A DNA stretch of 64,000 nt from the NCBI RefSeq assembly GCF_000317435.1, contig NC_019751.1, forward strand, positions 3,720,001 through 3,784,000, in the 5' to 3' direction. The translations under genes and the position numbers were made by a program. The notes below the pieces were generated by a model that saw nothing but the letters and a program-made list of their open reading frames with translations, searched no databases and was not told the DNA's origin. Positions 43,467 through 53,185 of this stretch are shown here, piece after piece (position 1 is the first letter of the stretch; every line of letters begins with the position of its first letter). The DNA comes from Calothrix sp. PCC 6303 (GTDB taxonomy: Bacteria; Cyanobacteriota; Cyanobacteriia; Cyanobacteriales; Nostocaceae).

Positions 43467-43976
43467 CTAGGGAGCGCTAGTAACAACGACTGTGTAACTG
43501 TATGCTCCTGGACTAAATTGTTGACCAGCTGGTAAAGTGACTACTAGATCTACGGTAGCTGGTACAACTACATCATTGATGTTATTAAGCAGTGTTTCAG
43601 CAGCACCTGTAGTACCTGTAGCACCTGACACAGTAGGATCAACATCAGAAGTATTCATTGTTGCTGCCATCGTAGCACCTGTTGTAGGGTTTGTTCCTTC
43701 ATTAACTTGGAGGCTAAGAGTAGCATCCTTAGAACAATTAATTGGAACTGTAGCCGCTAATGGTGTACCTGATGCAGTAAAGCCCACAGGAAGAGTACCA
43801 AAACTATCATTAGTAGCATTGAGACCTAAAGTACCAGCAGTACTAGTACCTAAATTACAAAATGTGCCTGCACTTCCTGTAAAGTTAACAGTTTCAGTAC
43901 CGGCTTTTGCACTACCTGCAAAACCAAAACTGCTAGCCAATAATACAGCAGAAACTAATAAAGAACGACGTAACAT
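43467..43976 (-). CDS. Pilin-like (spore coat U / DUF4402-type) secreted subunit
   Basis: 169 residues with a clear Sec signal peptide (MLRRSLLVSAVLLASSFGFA, cleavage near AKA at residue 25). The mature protein is Thr/Ala/Gly/Val-rich, a predicted beta-sandwich, with two Cys (40 and 81) placed to form a disulfide, and ends with a FSPGAYSYTVVVTSAP strand. This is typical of chaperone-usher subunits of the spore-coat-U/DUF4402 group. It lies upstream of, and in the same direction as, the chaperone and usher genes. Assignment as the pilus subunit rests on fold and context. Confidence 0.75.
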   Translation of the reverse strand: MLRRSLLVSAVLLASSFGFAGSAKAGTETVNFTGSAGTFCNLGTSTAGTLGLNATNDSFGTLPVGFTASGTPLAATVPINCSKDATLSLQVNEGTNPTTGATMAATMNTSDVDPTVSGATGTTGAAETLLNNINDVVVPATVDLVVTLPAGQQFSPGAYSYTVVVTSAP

Positions 43977-44527
43977 AATTCAATCCTCAATATGTAAAAT
44001 TAACGGTTTGTAAGTAAAAAAACACAAACGAATCTCTCAATGTCATTACCAAAATGACATCAAAATAGAAATTGACTTTTCCAATCCCGGCAATTTAATT
44101 AGCCAGGTGTATTGAATACAGTCTGAATTTGAAATCTGTTATCCCTTAGCAGTAATTCTACTTACTACCTTGTTCACATCTCAGATTCAAAAATCATATT
44201 TTTGGTAAAATCCTGAAATGAGCAAGATAACGAGTGCAGAATCAAGCTACGACATGAGTGCTAATAAGCTTATAATTAGTGCCAAAGTGACTAACCTAGC
44301 CCAGTTGCTTTTTAGTTGTCTTTTTCTTTAGATCTTGCAACCAATTTAAGTCATTAAAACAAACAACAGCTATCGTAAGAATACCGAAATTGCAAAATAG
44401 CCATAAAGCGTAATGCTTAGATATTTACTCACAAGTTATAATTACCTACAGATTAAATTTATCGAGTGTTATACTGATGGCGACTGGTAAGCAAATTTTT
44501 ATGTGTTGCTTAACCACACTACGGTAA
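43977..44527. other. Divergent intergenic region of the pilus locus
   Basis: 551 bp of AT-rich DNA between the leftward pilin gene and the rightward second chaperone gene. Both promoters should lie here. No gene, repeat or RNA was recognised. Confidence 0.55.
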
Positions 44528-45355
44528 ATGAATATTACTTCTTTCCTAAAATTGTCCTTACCTTTAACTACTTTACTTCTATCTAGCTTCCTACAATCCG
44601 GAAGTGCAGCAAAAGCAGATATTGCTATTTCCCCCATGATTTTGGAAACCCAAGCCAAGCGGGGACAAGCAAAAGGTACCTTTACAGTTTCCAACCTTGA
44701 TGAAAAAGCATTCCGCGCTCGTGTCTATACTTCCCCTTTCACCTACGATAAAGAAAAAGGCTTTCAAGCTTTAACTTCTAGTCCTAATGATTTAGCACCT
44801 TACCTACAATTCTCCCCCAGAGAGTTACAAGTTGATGGTTCAACCCAACGCACCATTCGCTTCATCACCCGGTTTCCCCCCAGCTTACCCGATGGTGAAT
44901 ATCGCACCATGATTTTTACTGAGAACCTCCAACCAACAACAGTCACCGAAACCGACAACAAAAAGGGTGTCACAGTCAACACCTCCATTGTTCCCCGCAT
45001 TGGTGTTGCTGTATATGTGCGTAAAGGAAATATTGCCCCTAAACTAGCAGCTAGTAGCGCTCGGTTCAATGCTAAAGCCAGCAACTTACAATTATTGGTA
45101 GCAAATAAAGGTAAAGCAAGTGCAATCACCAGCGGAGAATGGAAACTAAAGCGGGGAAATCAAACCCTACAAAGTGGCAAAATTGGCGATACCACAGTAA
45201 TTGCTGAAGGTGAACGTTATCTTTCCCTAACTCCCGCGAAATCACCACAAACTAAACTTTCACCAGGAAACTATGAAATTTCCGGTGACTTAGCTTGGGG
45301 AGAAAAGAAAAATAAAGTTCCTTTCAAAGTAAATTTGCTGGTTCCAAAAAGCTAA
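44528..45355 (+). CDS. Second PapD-like periplasmic pilus chaperone
   Basis: 275 residues with signal peptide (FLKLSLPLTTLLLSSFLQSG, residues 5-24). It parallels the chaperone at 42164: PMILETQAKRGQAKGTFTVSN, FRARVYTSPFTYDKEKGFQAL, YLQFSPRELQVDGSTQRTIRF, LPDGEYRTMIFTENL, LSPGNYEISGDLAWGEKKN. The two proteins are clear paralogues but diverged, which suggests different client subunits. It is transcribed away from the rest of the locus and ends at a strong terminator. Confidence 0.87.
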   Translation: MNITSFLKLSLPLTTLLLSSFLQSGSAAKADIAISPMILETQAKRGQAKGTFTVSNLDEKAFRARVYTSPFTYDKEKGFQALTSSPNDLAPYLQFSPRELQVDGSTQRTIRFITRFPPSLPDGEYRTMIFTENLQPTTVTETDNKKGVTVNTSIVPRIGVAVYVRKGNIAPKLAASSARFNAKASNLQLLVANKGKASAITSGEWKLKRGNQTLQSGKIGDTTVIAEGERYLSLTPAKSPQTKLSPGNYEISGDLAWGEKKNKVPFKVNLLVPKS

Positions 45356-45425
45356 TACAAATTCAAAAAATCATTGCAACACATAGATAACCTGTAGGGG
45401 TTTAGCAGTGCTAAACCCCTACCAA
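45356..45425. repeat. Dispersed repeat with GTAGGGG hairpin
   Basis: TACAAATTCAAAAAATCATTGCAACACA matches a string near 63291-63325. It is followed by the perfect stem GTAGGGGTTTAGC (45394-45406) / GCTAAACCCCTAC (45410-45422). Confidence 0.7.
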
Positions 45426-45458
45426 CCCATCTGTCGCATTCTTTCTTCAAATTGGCAT

Positions 45459-45494
45459 AAGAACCCCCAACTTTTCAAAAAGTCGGGGGTTCTT
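45459..45494. terminator. Bidirectional terminator
   Basis: Long stem AAGAACCCCC (45459-45468) / GGGGGTTCTT (45485-45494) with an inner partial ACTTTT/AAAAGT pairing. It lies between the convergent chaperone gene (plus) and the precursor-peptide array (minus). Confidence 0.75.
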
Positions 45495-45529
45495 AACTTA
45501 AATTAATTGATTTGGGTAAGCTTATCTAT

Positions 45530-45751
45530 TTAGAACGATTGAACAAACTTTTCACCGAAAGAATCGATATTCAAGTCAGTTACTTGGGTTCCAGAAACAA
45601 CTCCACCGGGACCAACGATTAGTGCGGAATTGATGCTGTTTTGGCTAATTGAGAAACTACCAAATTCAAATAAGCTTGCTGCACCACCATTTACTACATC
45701 TAGTTCGTCTGTGGAAAGTTCGATTGCTTCGTTTTTGATTTCGTGTGACAT
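45530..45751 (-). CDS. Double-glycine-leader bacteriocin-like precursor, array copy 3 (last transcribed)
   Basis: 73 residues. The leader MSHEIKNEAIELSTDELDVV ends in NGG (residues 21-23), a classic double-glycine processing site for a C39 peptidase ABC exporter. The core (about 50 residues) has AASLFEFGSFSISQNSINSA and a VGPGG motif and ends in VTDLNIDSFGEKFVQSF. It differs from the other two copies mainly in the core (ISQNSINSALIVGPGGVVSG versus SQN(T/S)ISSALLVGPGGSASA). It resembles CTB-type cyanobacterial bacteriocin precursors. No maturase or exporter gene is nearby. Confidence 0.8.
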   Translation of the reverse strand: MSHEIKNEAIELSTDELDVVNGGAASLFEFGSFSISQNSINSALIVGPGGVVSGTQVTDLNIDSFGEKFVQSF

Positions 45752-45798
45752 GATTTTTGACTCCGTTAATTAGTTGTGTAAAGTTAGTTGATTTGGGT

Positions 45799-45816
45799 GC
45801 GGTGGTTGTCCACCGC
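45799..45816 (-). promoter_or_regulatory. Inter-gene stem-loop in the precursor array
   Basis: Perfect stem GCGGTGG (45799-45805) / CCACCGC (45810-45816), lying just after the stop of array copy 2 in the transcribed direction and not followed by a T-tract. It may set mRNA stability or attenuate transcription between copies. Repeated 309 bp away. Confidence 0.6.
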
Positions 45817-45838
45817 GATAGATAAGAAGTAAATTTAT

Positions 45839-46060
45839 TTAGAACGATTGAATAAACTTTTGTCCGAAAGAATCGATATTCAAGTCAGTTACTTGGGTTG
45901 CAGAAGCGCTTCCACCGGGACCAACTAGTAGTGCGGAACTGATGGTGTTTTGACTAGTTGAGAAACTACCAAATTCAAACAAGCTTGCTGCACCACCATT
46001 TACTACATCTAGTTCGTCTGTGGAAAGTTCGATTGCTTCGTTTTTGATTTCGTGTGACAT
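45839..46060 (-). CDS. Double-glycine-leader bacteriocin-like precursor, array copy 2
   Basis: 73 residues. The leader is identical to that of copy 3 and the core carries TSQNTISSALLVGPGGSASA and FGQKFIQSF. The gene and its spacer form a 309-bp unit that matches its neighbours almost base for base. Expected product: a secreted peptide cleaved after the GG; bacteriocin activity is not demonstrated. An 87-bp spacer separates it from each neighbour. Confidence 0.8.
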   Translation of the reverse strand: MSHEIKNEAIELSTDELDVVNGGAASLFEFGSFSTSQNTISSALLVGPGGSASATQVTDLNIDSFGQKFIQSF

Positions 46061-46107
46061 GATTTTTGACTCCGTTAATTAGTTGTGTAAAGTTAGTTGA
46101 TTTGGGT

Positions 46108-46125
46108 GCGGTGGTTGTCCACCGC
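46108..46125 (-). promoter_or_regulatory. Inter-gene stem-loop in the precursor array
   Basis: Second copy of the GCGGTGG/CCACCGC stem, exactly 309 bp from the first, between array copies 1 and 2. Confidence 0.6.
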
Positions 46126-46147
46126 GATGGATAAGAAGTTAATGTAT

Positions 46148-46369
46148 TTAGAAGGATTGAATAAACTTTTCACCGAAAGAATCGATATTCAAGTCAGTTA
46201 CTTGGGTTGCAGAAGCGCTTCCACCGGGACCAACTAGTAGTGCGGAACTGATGCTGTTTTGACTAGCTGAGAAACTACCAAATTCAAACAAGCTTGCTGC
46301 ACCACCATTTACTACATCTAGTTCGTCTGCGGAAAGTTCGATTGCTTCGTTTTTGATTTCGTTAATCAT
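46148..46369 (-). CDS. Double-glycine-leader bacteriocin-like precursor, array copy 1 (first transcribed)
   Basis: 73 residues. The leader starts MINEIKNEAIELSADELDVV, so its first residues and its upstream region differ from those of the other two copies. The core is ASQNSISSALLVGPGGSASA and FGEKFIQSF. A GCGGTTTCGACCGC hairpin lies about 40 bp upstream (about 46412-46425). It is probably the gene nearest the promoter. Confidence 0.8.
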   Translation of the reverse strand: MINEIKNEAIELSADELDVVNGGAASLFEFGSFSASQNSISSALLVGPGGSASATQVTDLNIDSFGEKFIQSF

Positions 46370-46671
46370 AATTAGTTACCTTAGTTTGTTTTGTTGTGTG
46401 TTGCGGTTTCGACCGCCATGATTATACCTAGGGTGGACTTTTTAGTTTCATGCAGTTTTTGGGGGTAAAAGTAAAAACTTTTTTAGCAAAATCCCTGAAA
46501 CCCTTGTCCAGAAAGAAAAATAAACTTTATTATATTTACACCGGGCGTAATTTGATATACAAAACGACTGTAGAGACGTAGCATTGCTACGTCTCTACAA
46601 AATCGGTGCCTGAATGCAGAATATGTTTGATAATATACAGTCAACTTCTGGCGGGTGACGCGAATTCGATC
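46370..46671. other. Intergenic region upstream of the precursor array
   Basis: 302 bp. It includes the GCGGTTTCGACCGC hairpin next to the array, AT-rich likely promoter DNA, and a 13-bp perfect stem GTAGAGACGTAGC / GCTACGTCTCTAC (46570-46598) shared with the MITE-like element at 37.2 kb. No gene was seen. Confidence 0.6.
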
Positions 46672-47547
46672 CTAGTCTTTCAGTGAAGTATCTTTTTTAG
46701 CATCACATACCCTACGGACAAAGGGTAATAAATCCTCCAAAATTGACTCATGATAGTGTTCTTGGGGATAATGTCCAACATTATTTAATTTAATCAACTC
46801 GCTATCTGCAACGATTTTACTAAAACCTTCCGCCATCTCAACTGATAACCAGGGATCTATCGTTCCCCACTGAATTAATACTGGTTGTTTCCAGTCTTTA
46901 AATCCAGATTCAATTTCCTTCATTGCTTCCGAAAGTTGAAAATTCCGAATTGTTGCCAATAAAGCTCTTCCTGATGCTGAAGTCTTTAAAAATGGTTTAC
47001 GATAAATATCTAAATCTTTGTCAGGAATTACGTACTTAGAACCACCTTCTAAGGTTCTATCAACTAGTAAGGGATCTTGAGTTAACATTTCTCCCGCGAT
47101 TGGTAAACCCATTTGTTGGATTTTCCAAGGTATTTTGGTAGCTGAAGAAATGGGTGTATTTAAGATGGCAATATTGGCAATTTGTTCTGGGTGACGTAGG
47201 GCATATTGTAAGCCAACTGAACCGAGAAAGCCTTGCACAACTAAAGAAAAGCGCTCAATTTCCAAAGCTTTGATAAATTCTGCTAAAGCCGAAATAAAAG
47301 CATCTGGAGTATAAGCAAAATCTCGTTTTTCTGGTTTTGACGAAAAACCGTAGCCAATCCAATCGGGTGCGATCGCTCTCGTCCCCTGTTGTGCTAAAGC
47401 TGGTAGTATGTTGCGCCAACTGTAACTTTGGGATACTAATCCGTGAAGCAAAATCACGGGTAATAAGTCACTTCTCCCGATTGGTTCTGCTTCCCGATAA
47501 AACCAGTCTAAAGAGCCGATTTTGAGATTTTTTTCAGTTATACTCAC
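46672..47547 (-). CDS. Alpha/beta-hydrolase-fold protein lacking the nucleophile
   Basis: 291 residues, related to haloalkane dehalogenase/epoxide hydrolase-type proteins. The HG motif (VILLHGLVSQSYSW), the APDWIGYGFSSKP loop, the acid Asp (WGTIDPWLS) and catalytic His (NNVGHYPQEH) are present. The nucleophile elbow reads VVQGFLGSVGLQYA (about 103-116), so Gly106 stands where Asp or Ser should be. It may therefore be non-hydrolytic or use another mechanism. It is followed 40 bp later by the ThiO-like gene in the order ThiO-like then hydrolase, possibly one transcript. Confidence 0.85.
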   Translation of the reverse strand: MSITEKNLKIGSLDWFYREAEPIGRSDLLPVILLHGLVSQSYSWRNILPALAQQGTRAIAPDWIGYGFSSKPEKRDFAYTPDAFISALAEFIKALEIERFSLVVQGFLGSVGLQYALRHPEQIANIAILNTPISSATKIPWKIQQMGLPIAGEMLTQDPLLVDRTLEGGSKYVIPDKDLDIYRKPFLKTSASGRALLATIRNFQLSEAMKEIESGFKDWKQPVLIQWGTIDPWLSVEMAEGFSKIVADSELIKLNNVGHYPQEHYHESILEDLLPFVRRVCDAKKDTSLKD

Positions 47548-47587
47548 GATGTTCTAAAAAAGCTTGCTAAAAAGTTAAATGCTTCAA

Positions 47588-48892
47588 CTAAGTAATCATC
47601 TCACGAATAGCGATCGCACTGGCGGGCGCAAGCAGAACACCGTTACGATAGTGTCCCGTAGCTAGTAAAATATTACTAAATCCTGGTAAATGGTCAATTA
47701 CGGGTGCTGCACGACCTTCGGGACGCGGACGTAATCCTGACCAGGTACGGGTAATGGTGGCGTTGGCTAGTTGGGGACAAAATTCGATTGCTTGTTGCTT
47801 GACAGATGACAATAATTCTGAATCTGCTGGAAGTGTTTTCCCCTGTTCATCTGGGAATTCCACAGTTGCCCCAACCCAGTAATCTGTTGTGGGCAAAATT
47901 CCCGCCGCACAAGGAACAATATGCACGTCATTCCCGGTTAGCGCGGGTTGAAAATCGGGATTTCCTAAAGCATGTCCCACATGAAAATGTAAAGCTTGTC
48001 CCAAGACTGGACGAATATCAATAAGAGGAAAAGGGGCAGGGGGCAGGCTTCCGCCGTGAGCGTCAGCGTTCGACTGAGCGCTCACGCCGAAGTCCGAACG
48101 GGGGCAGGGGAGAACATCGGGACGGAGATTGGATTCTACCTCGCTCAGTTCCCCTGCTTGTTCGGTTTCCCCCTGCTTCTTCTGGTCAATCTTTTGCTGT
48201 AATCCTGTTGTCAGAGAGGATGTACCTAGTCCAGCAGCGATGATAAACCAATCTGCGGTAATTTTTCCCTCACTGGTGGAAATTTCCCGACAAACACCCT
48301 CTGAAAGAGGCAAGGGGGAAAGAGTATTTTCCCCTGCTTCTGAAGAAACAGGGATTTCTAAAACCTTGACACCAAATTTAAAATTCACACCATTTTTTAA
48401 AGCACCATCAACTAAGGCTAAAGTTAATGTAGTTGGGTCTAATTGGCGGTCTTGAGGAGAATATACCGCAGCAATTACCTTATTTTGATTAACGTGGGGA
48501 CAAATTTGCTGAAATTTTACGCTGTCCCAAATTTCTAGCTGAAAACCTTGGGATTTACGCTTTTTTGCTAAATATTCCCAACCTTTTAAATCTTCTTCAG
48601 CGGTACATAAACTCAAAATACCTTGACGATTGAAGGGAATTTTTCGACCGGAAACCGCTTCTAATTCGGGAATCCAACGCTCGTACAGTTCCAAGCTTTG
48701 TTGTCGCATTCGCCAGGGTTTACCCTTAGTTTTGTGGCTAATCACACCCATCAAAACCCCTAAAGCCGCTCCTGTGGAAGCTTGCGCTGGCGGTTGCTGA
48801 TCAATTACCGTAATATCTAACCCTTTTACCTGACTTAGTTCGTATGCGATCGCACTGCCGACAATACCGCAACCAATAATAACTATCTTCAT
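47588..48892 (-). CDS. ThiO/DadA-like FAD-dependent amine oxidase
   Basis: 434 residues, glycine oxidase (ThiO)-like, expected to supply iminoacetate for thiamine biosynthesis. The FAD-binding N-terminus is VIIGCGIVGSAIAYEL. Other segments are GVISHKTKGKPWRMRQQSLELYERW, GRKIPFNRQGILSL, DRQLDPTTLTLALVDGA and the C-terminal ITRTWSGLRPRPEGRAAPVID and GHYRNGVLLAPASA. Residues about 235-290 are unusual: they are Pro/Gly/Arg-rich and encoded by repeat-like DNA (see findings), and other family members lack them. Confidence 0.85.
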   Translation of the reverse strand: MKIVIIGCGIVGSAIAYELSQVKGLDITVIDQQPPAQASTGAALGVLMGVISHKTKGKPWRMRQQSLELYERWIPELEAVSGRKIPFNRQGILSLCTAEEDLKGWEYLAKKRKSQGFQLEIWDSVKFQQICPHVNQNKVIAAVYSPQDRQLDPTTLTLALVDGALKNGVNFKFGVKVLEIPVSSEAGENTLSPLPLSEGVCREISTSEGKITADWFIIAAGLGTSSLTTGLQQKIDQKKQGETEQAGELSEVESNLRPDVLPCPRSDFGVSAQSNADAHGGSLPPAPFPLIDIRPVLGQALHFHVGHALGNPDFQPALTGNDVHIVPCAAGILPTTDYWVGATVEFPDEQGKTLPADSELLSSVKQQAIEFCPQLANATITRTWSGLRPRPEGRAAPVIDHLPGFSNILLATGHYRNGVLLAPASAIAIREMIT

Positions 48893-49014
48893 ATCGAAAT
48901 TTGGAAAATATAGATGTGGGGGTTAGATATTTGAGAGCATTAGCAAAACTAAAACTCTCAACTTTCCCCCACTCAAAATCAGGACTTTTGCATCCTAACT
49001 TCTATTTCCTGCTT

Positions 49015-49482
49015 CTAACTTGCTTCCCCTGAAGCTTTTGTTTCGGGAATCAACTTGATAAACTGATCCAGATCTGCATAAGCAGCCCGATAATTGCTAT
49101 AAGCATTATTAGCATTGCCAGAAGTAGCAGCTTGGTCAATTTTCACCAAATGTTCAAACATAGTGCGTGCTACTTTCCGAGCTGTTGCTTGCTCTTTGGG
49201 TAACAGATTTGAAACAATATAGTTCATATCATAACGAGCTTCTGCCATTGGTCCATGTATAAAATTACCAACCATGATCCAATCACCTTTATCAATTAAC
49301 TGCTCCAATTCCTTTGCGCGATCGCGGACTGCGATCACGTCAGTAGAATATTCTTGAATTTTTTGCAGTTGTGCTTGTGTGTAAGTTGGAGGTGGAGTCG
49401 CAACGCTAGGTCCACCACAACTAATCAAGAATGTAGCCAAAAGCACCAGAACTAATGAGAATAGAGACCGTTGACGCGCCAT
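49015..49482 (-). CDS. psbQ: Photosystem II lipoprotein PsbQ
   Basis: 155 residues. The lipobox LISCGG (Cys22) makes it a lipoprotein, as known for cyanobacterial PsbQ, which sits on the lumenal face of photosystem II near the oxygen-evolving cluster. The four-helix bundle is recognisable from QLQKIQEYSTDVIAVRDRAKELEQLIDKGDW, FIHGPMAEARYDMNYIVSNLLPKEQATARKVARTMFEHLVKI and NAYSNYRAAYADLDQFIKLIP. Length is normal. The start ATG at 49480-49482 gives a proper lipoprotein signal. Confidence 0.95.
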   Translation of the reverse strand: MARQRSLFSLVLVLLATFLISCGGPSVATPPPTYTQAQLQKIQEYSTDVIAVRDRAKELEQLIDKGDWIMVGNFIHGPMAEARYDMNYIVSNLLPKEQATARKVARTMFEHLVKIDQAATSGNANNAYSNYRAAYADLDQFIKLIPETKASGEAS

Positions 49483-49798
49483 AAACAGAGATTAATTATT
49501 TGCCAATCAATAGTGTCATTTTAGATCGGAGCGCGTAGCTTCACTCCATTTATTTGCCACAGATCTGAGTAAAAATTTTAATTTGTCTGGTTGATTTCAA
49601 ATATCATAAATAGATTAAGTATAATTGCTCATTTACTACATCTAAAAATTATGTTCAGCTTAAAATCAGCCATTACCACTACTTGACACGGTTAGCGAAT
49701 TAATTTAAAAACATTTAATAAAACATTTAACAAAACGTTTCATATTCTCTTTTGCTTTCCATATCGTCCATTCTTTTCATATTCAAGGAGTAATATTA
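49483..49798. other. Divergent intergenic region
   Basis: 316 bp between psbQ (minus) and a conserved hypothetical gene (plus). It is AT-rich and no gene was seen. AAGGAG (49785-49790) at its right end is the ribosome binding site for the GTG at 49799. Confidence 0.55.
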
Positions 49799-50227
49799 GT
49801 GAATGCAGCCGAGATGGCAACTAACCTAGAATTTGCCAGCAAAATTGCCACAGCAATTAACCTATTCAAACGAGAATTTCCTGATGCTAAATCAGATTTA
49901 AAACCATGGAATAATGACCCAGACACGAGAGAATTAATTGACCCAGATTCCATTGATATTGGCTTTCATTTTCCGGGAATCAGTCGTTCTTGGCGTAGTC
50001 GTAGTTTATTATTTCAAATTCGCTTTCACCATGATGAAATCAATAACTCACTCCGAGCAATTGGTGTAGAAGTTTCAGGATTTGATCATCGTGGTGAAGC
50101 TTGGAAATTATCAACCGTAGAAAATTGGACTGTTTTTGGTGAAACTCGACCAAAAGCAGAAATATGCGAAAAACTCAAGCAATTGTGTTTTCAAATAATT
50201 GAAATATTTAATAGGTCTGCAAATTAG
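49799..50227 (+). CDS. Conserved cyanobacterial hypothetical protein
   Basis: 142 residues, starting at GTG 49799 because AAGGAG lies 8 nt upstream. No known domain is recognised. It has an N-terminal helix (LEFASKIATAINLFKREFPDA), a proline/aspartate-rich loop (DLKPWNNDPDTRELIDPDSID), and strand-like segments IGFHFPGISRSWRSRSLLFQIRF and RAIGVEVSGFDHRGEAWKLS. It has no signal peptide or membrane helix. Function unknown. Confidence 0.7.
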   Translation: MNAAEMATNLEFASKIATAINLFKREFPDAKSDLKPWNNDPDTRELIDPDSIDIGFHFPGISRSWRSRSLLFQIRFHHDEINNSLRAIGVEVSGFDHRGEAWKLSTVENWTVFGETRPKAEICEKLKQLCFQIIEIFNRSAN

Positions 50228-50240
50228 TAAATTAGACGTT

Positions 50241-50654
50241 TTATTTGTTGTTGATAACTTGACAATCGCCAGAACAGTATCGTGAAAGATATGTAGTATC
50301 GCGTCTACCAAACAGTTGATAACGATGATCACGAATCTGCCCATAGAATTGATCACCAATAGATTTTAAACCAGGTAAGCCCTGGTAAGCTTTCACAAAA
50401 ATTTCTCCCATGGGCAACAAGCGTCCAATTTCTTCGGCTGCATCACTACCTTGCCAACGCTGTTCTGGCTGTTGCAAATTAACTAAAATCATTCCCAATT
50501 CGCAATCTTTAGAAGTGATGGCTAATTGCGAAAGTTTTTCTTCATCTTGCATGGGAGCATAACTAAATTTTTTACCCTGATCAAGATTTTCCAACAGTTT
50601 GACCAGAGTTACGCACAAGTTACAATAGCCATCATAAATAACAAAATAATTCAT
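50241..50654 (-). CDS. DCC family (DUF393) thiol-disulfide oxidoreductase-like protein
   Basis: 137 residues, converging on the previous gene with 13 bp between stops. The N-terminus YFVIYDGYCNLCVTLVKLLE contains the DGxCxxC motif of the DCC family, a thioredoxin-fold group. Family blocks continue with GMILVNLQQPEQRWQGSDAAEEIGRLLP and YGQIRDHRYQLFGRR. Two further Cys lie at the C-terminus (CSGDC). Substrate unknown. Confidence 0.88.
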   Translation of the reverse strand: MNYFVIYDGYCNLCVTLVKLLENLDQGKKFSYAPMQDEEKLSQLAITSKDCELGMILVNLQQPEQRWQGSDAAEEIGRLLPMGEIFVKAYQGLPGLKSIGDQFYGQIRDHRYQLFGRRDTTYLSRYCSGDCQVINNK

Positions 50655-50908
50655 TATTATCTCATGATAAGTTGTACTCTAATTCTAAATTATTCCTGCT
50701 TATATATAAATAGATATTTTATTTATTTTTGAGGATAATAGCTTATAATTGTAAGCCCGAATAAATTACTGAACCTGATGCATCATGAAAAGTGGAGTTT
50801 TATCATTGGGTAGACACTGAGTAGCTTGTAGTACACCATCTGCTCCTACTCACAATCTGGAGTGACAAACTACGGTTCTCAAAATAGGCAAGGTTTATAT
50901 TTGATTGA

Positions 50909-53008
<2,100 letters not shown>

Positions 53009-53185
53009 TATTGCCACTTATCTACAAGCGTTCTAAATGATGCATCATTAATTCTCGAAGATATGTATTACAAAGTGAAGCATCACAGATAAATTCCTAA
53101 TTGCTAATTTTAGGATATAATTACGCTCACGCAGTAGTCATAATACCGCTACTGCGGAGTATCGAACAATTATTAAAAATGTCCT

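Noticed and set aside
43537-44013. 158-codon rightward frame opposite the pilin gene
   Set aside because: Mirror of the pilin coding frame; its Val/Pro/Ala-rich translation reflects the antisense of Thr/Ala/Gly codons and it has no start signal.
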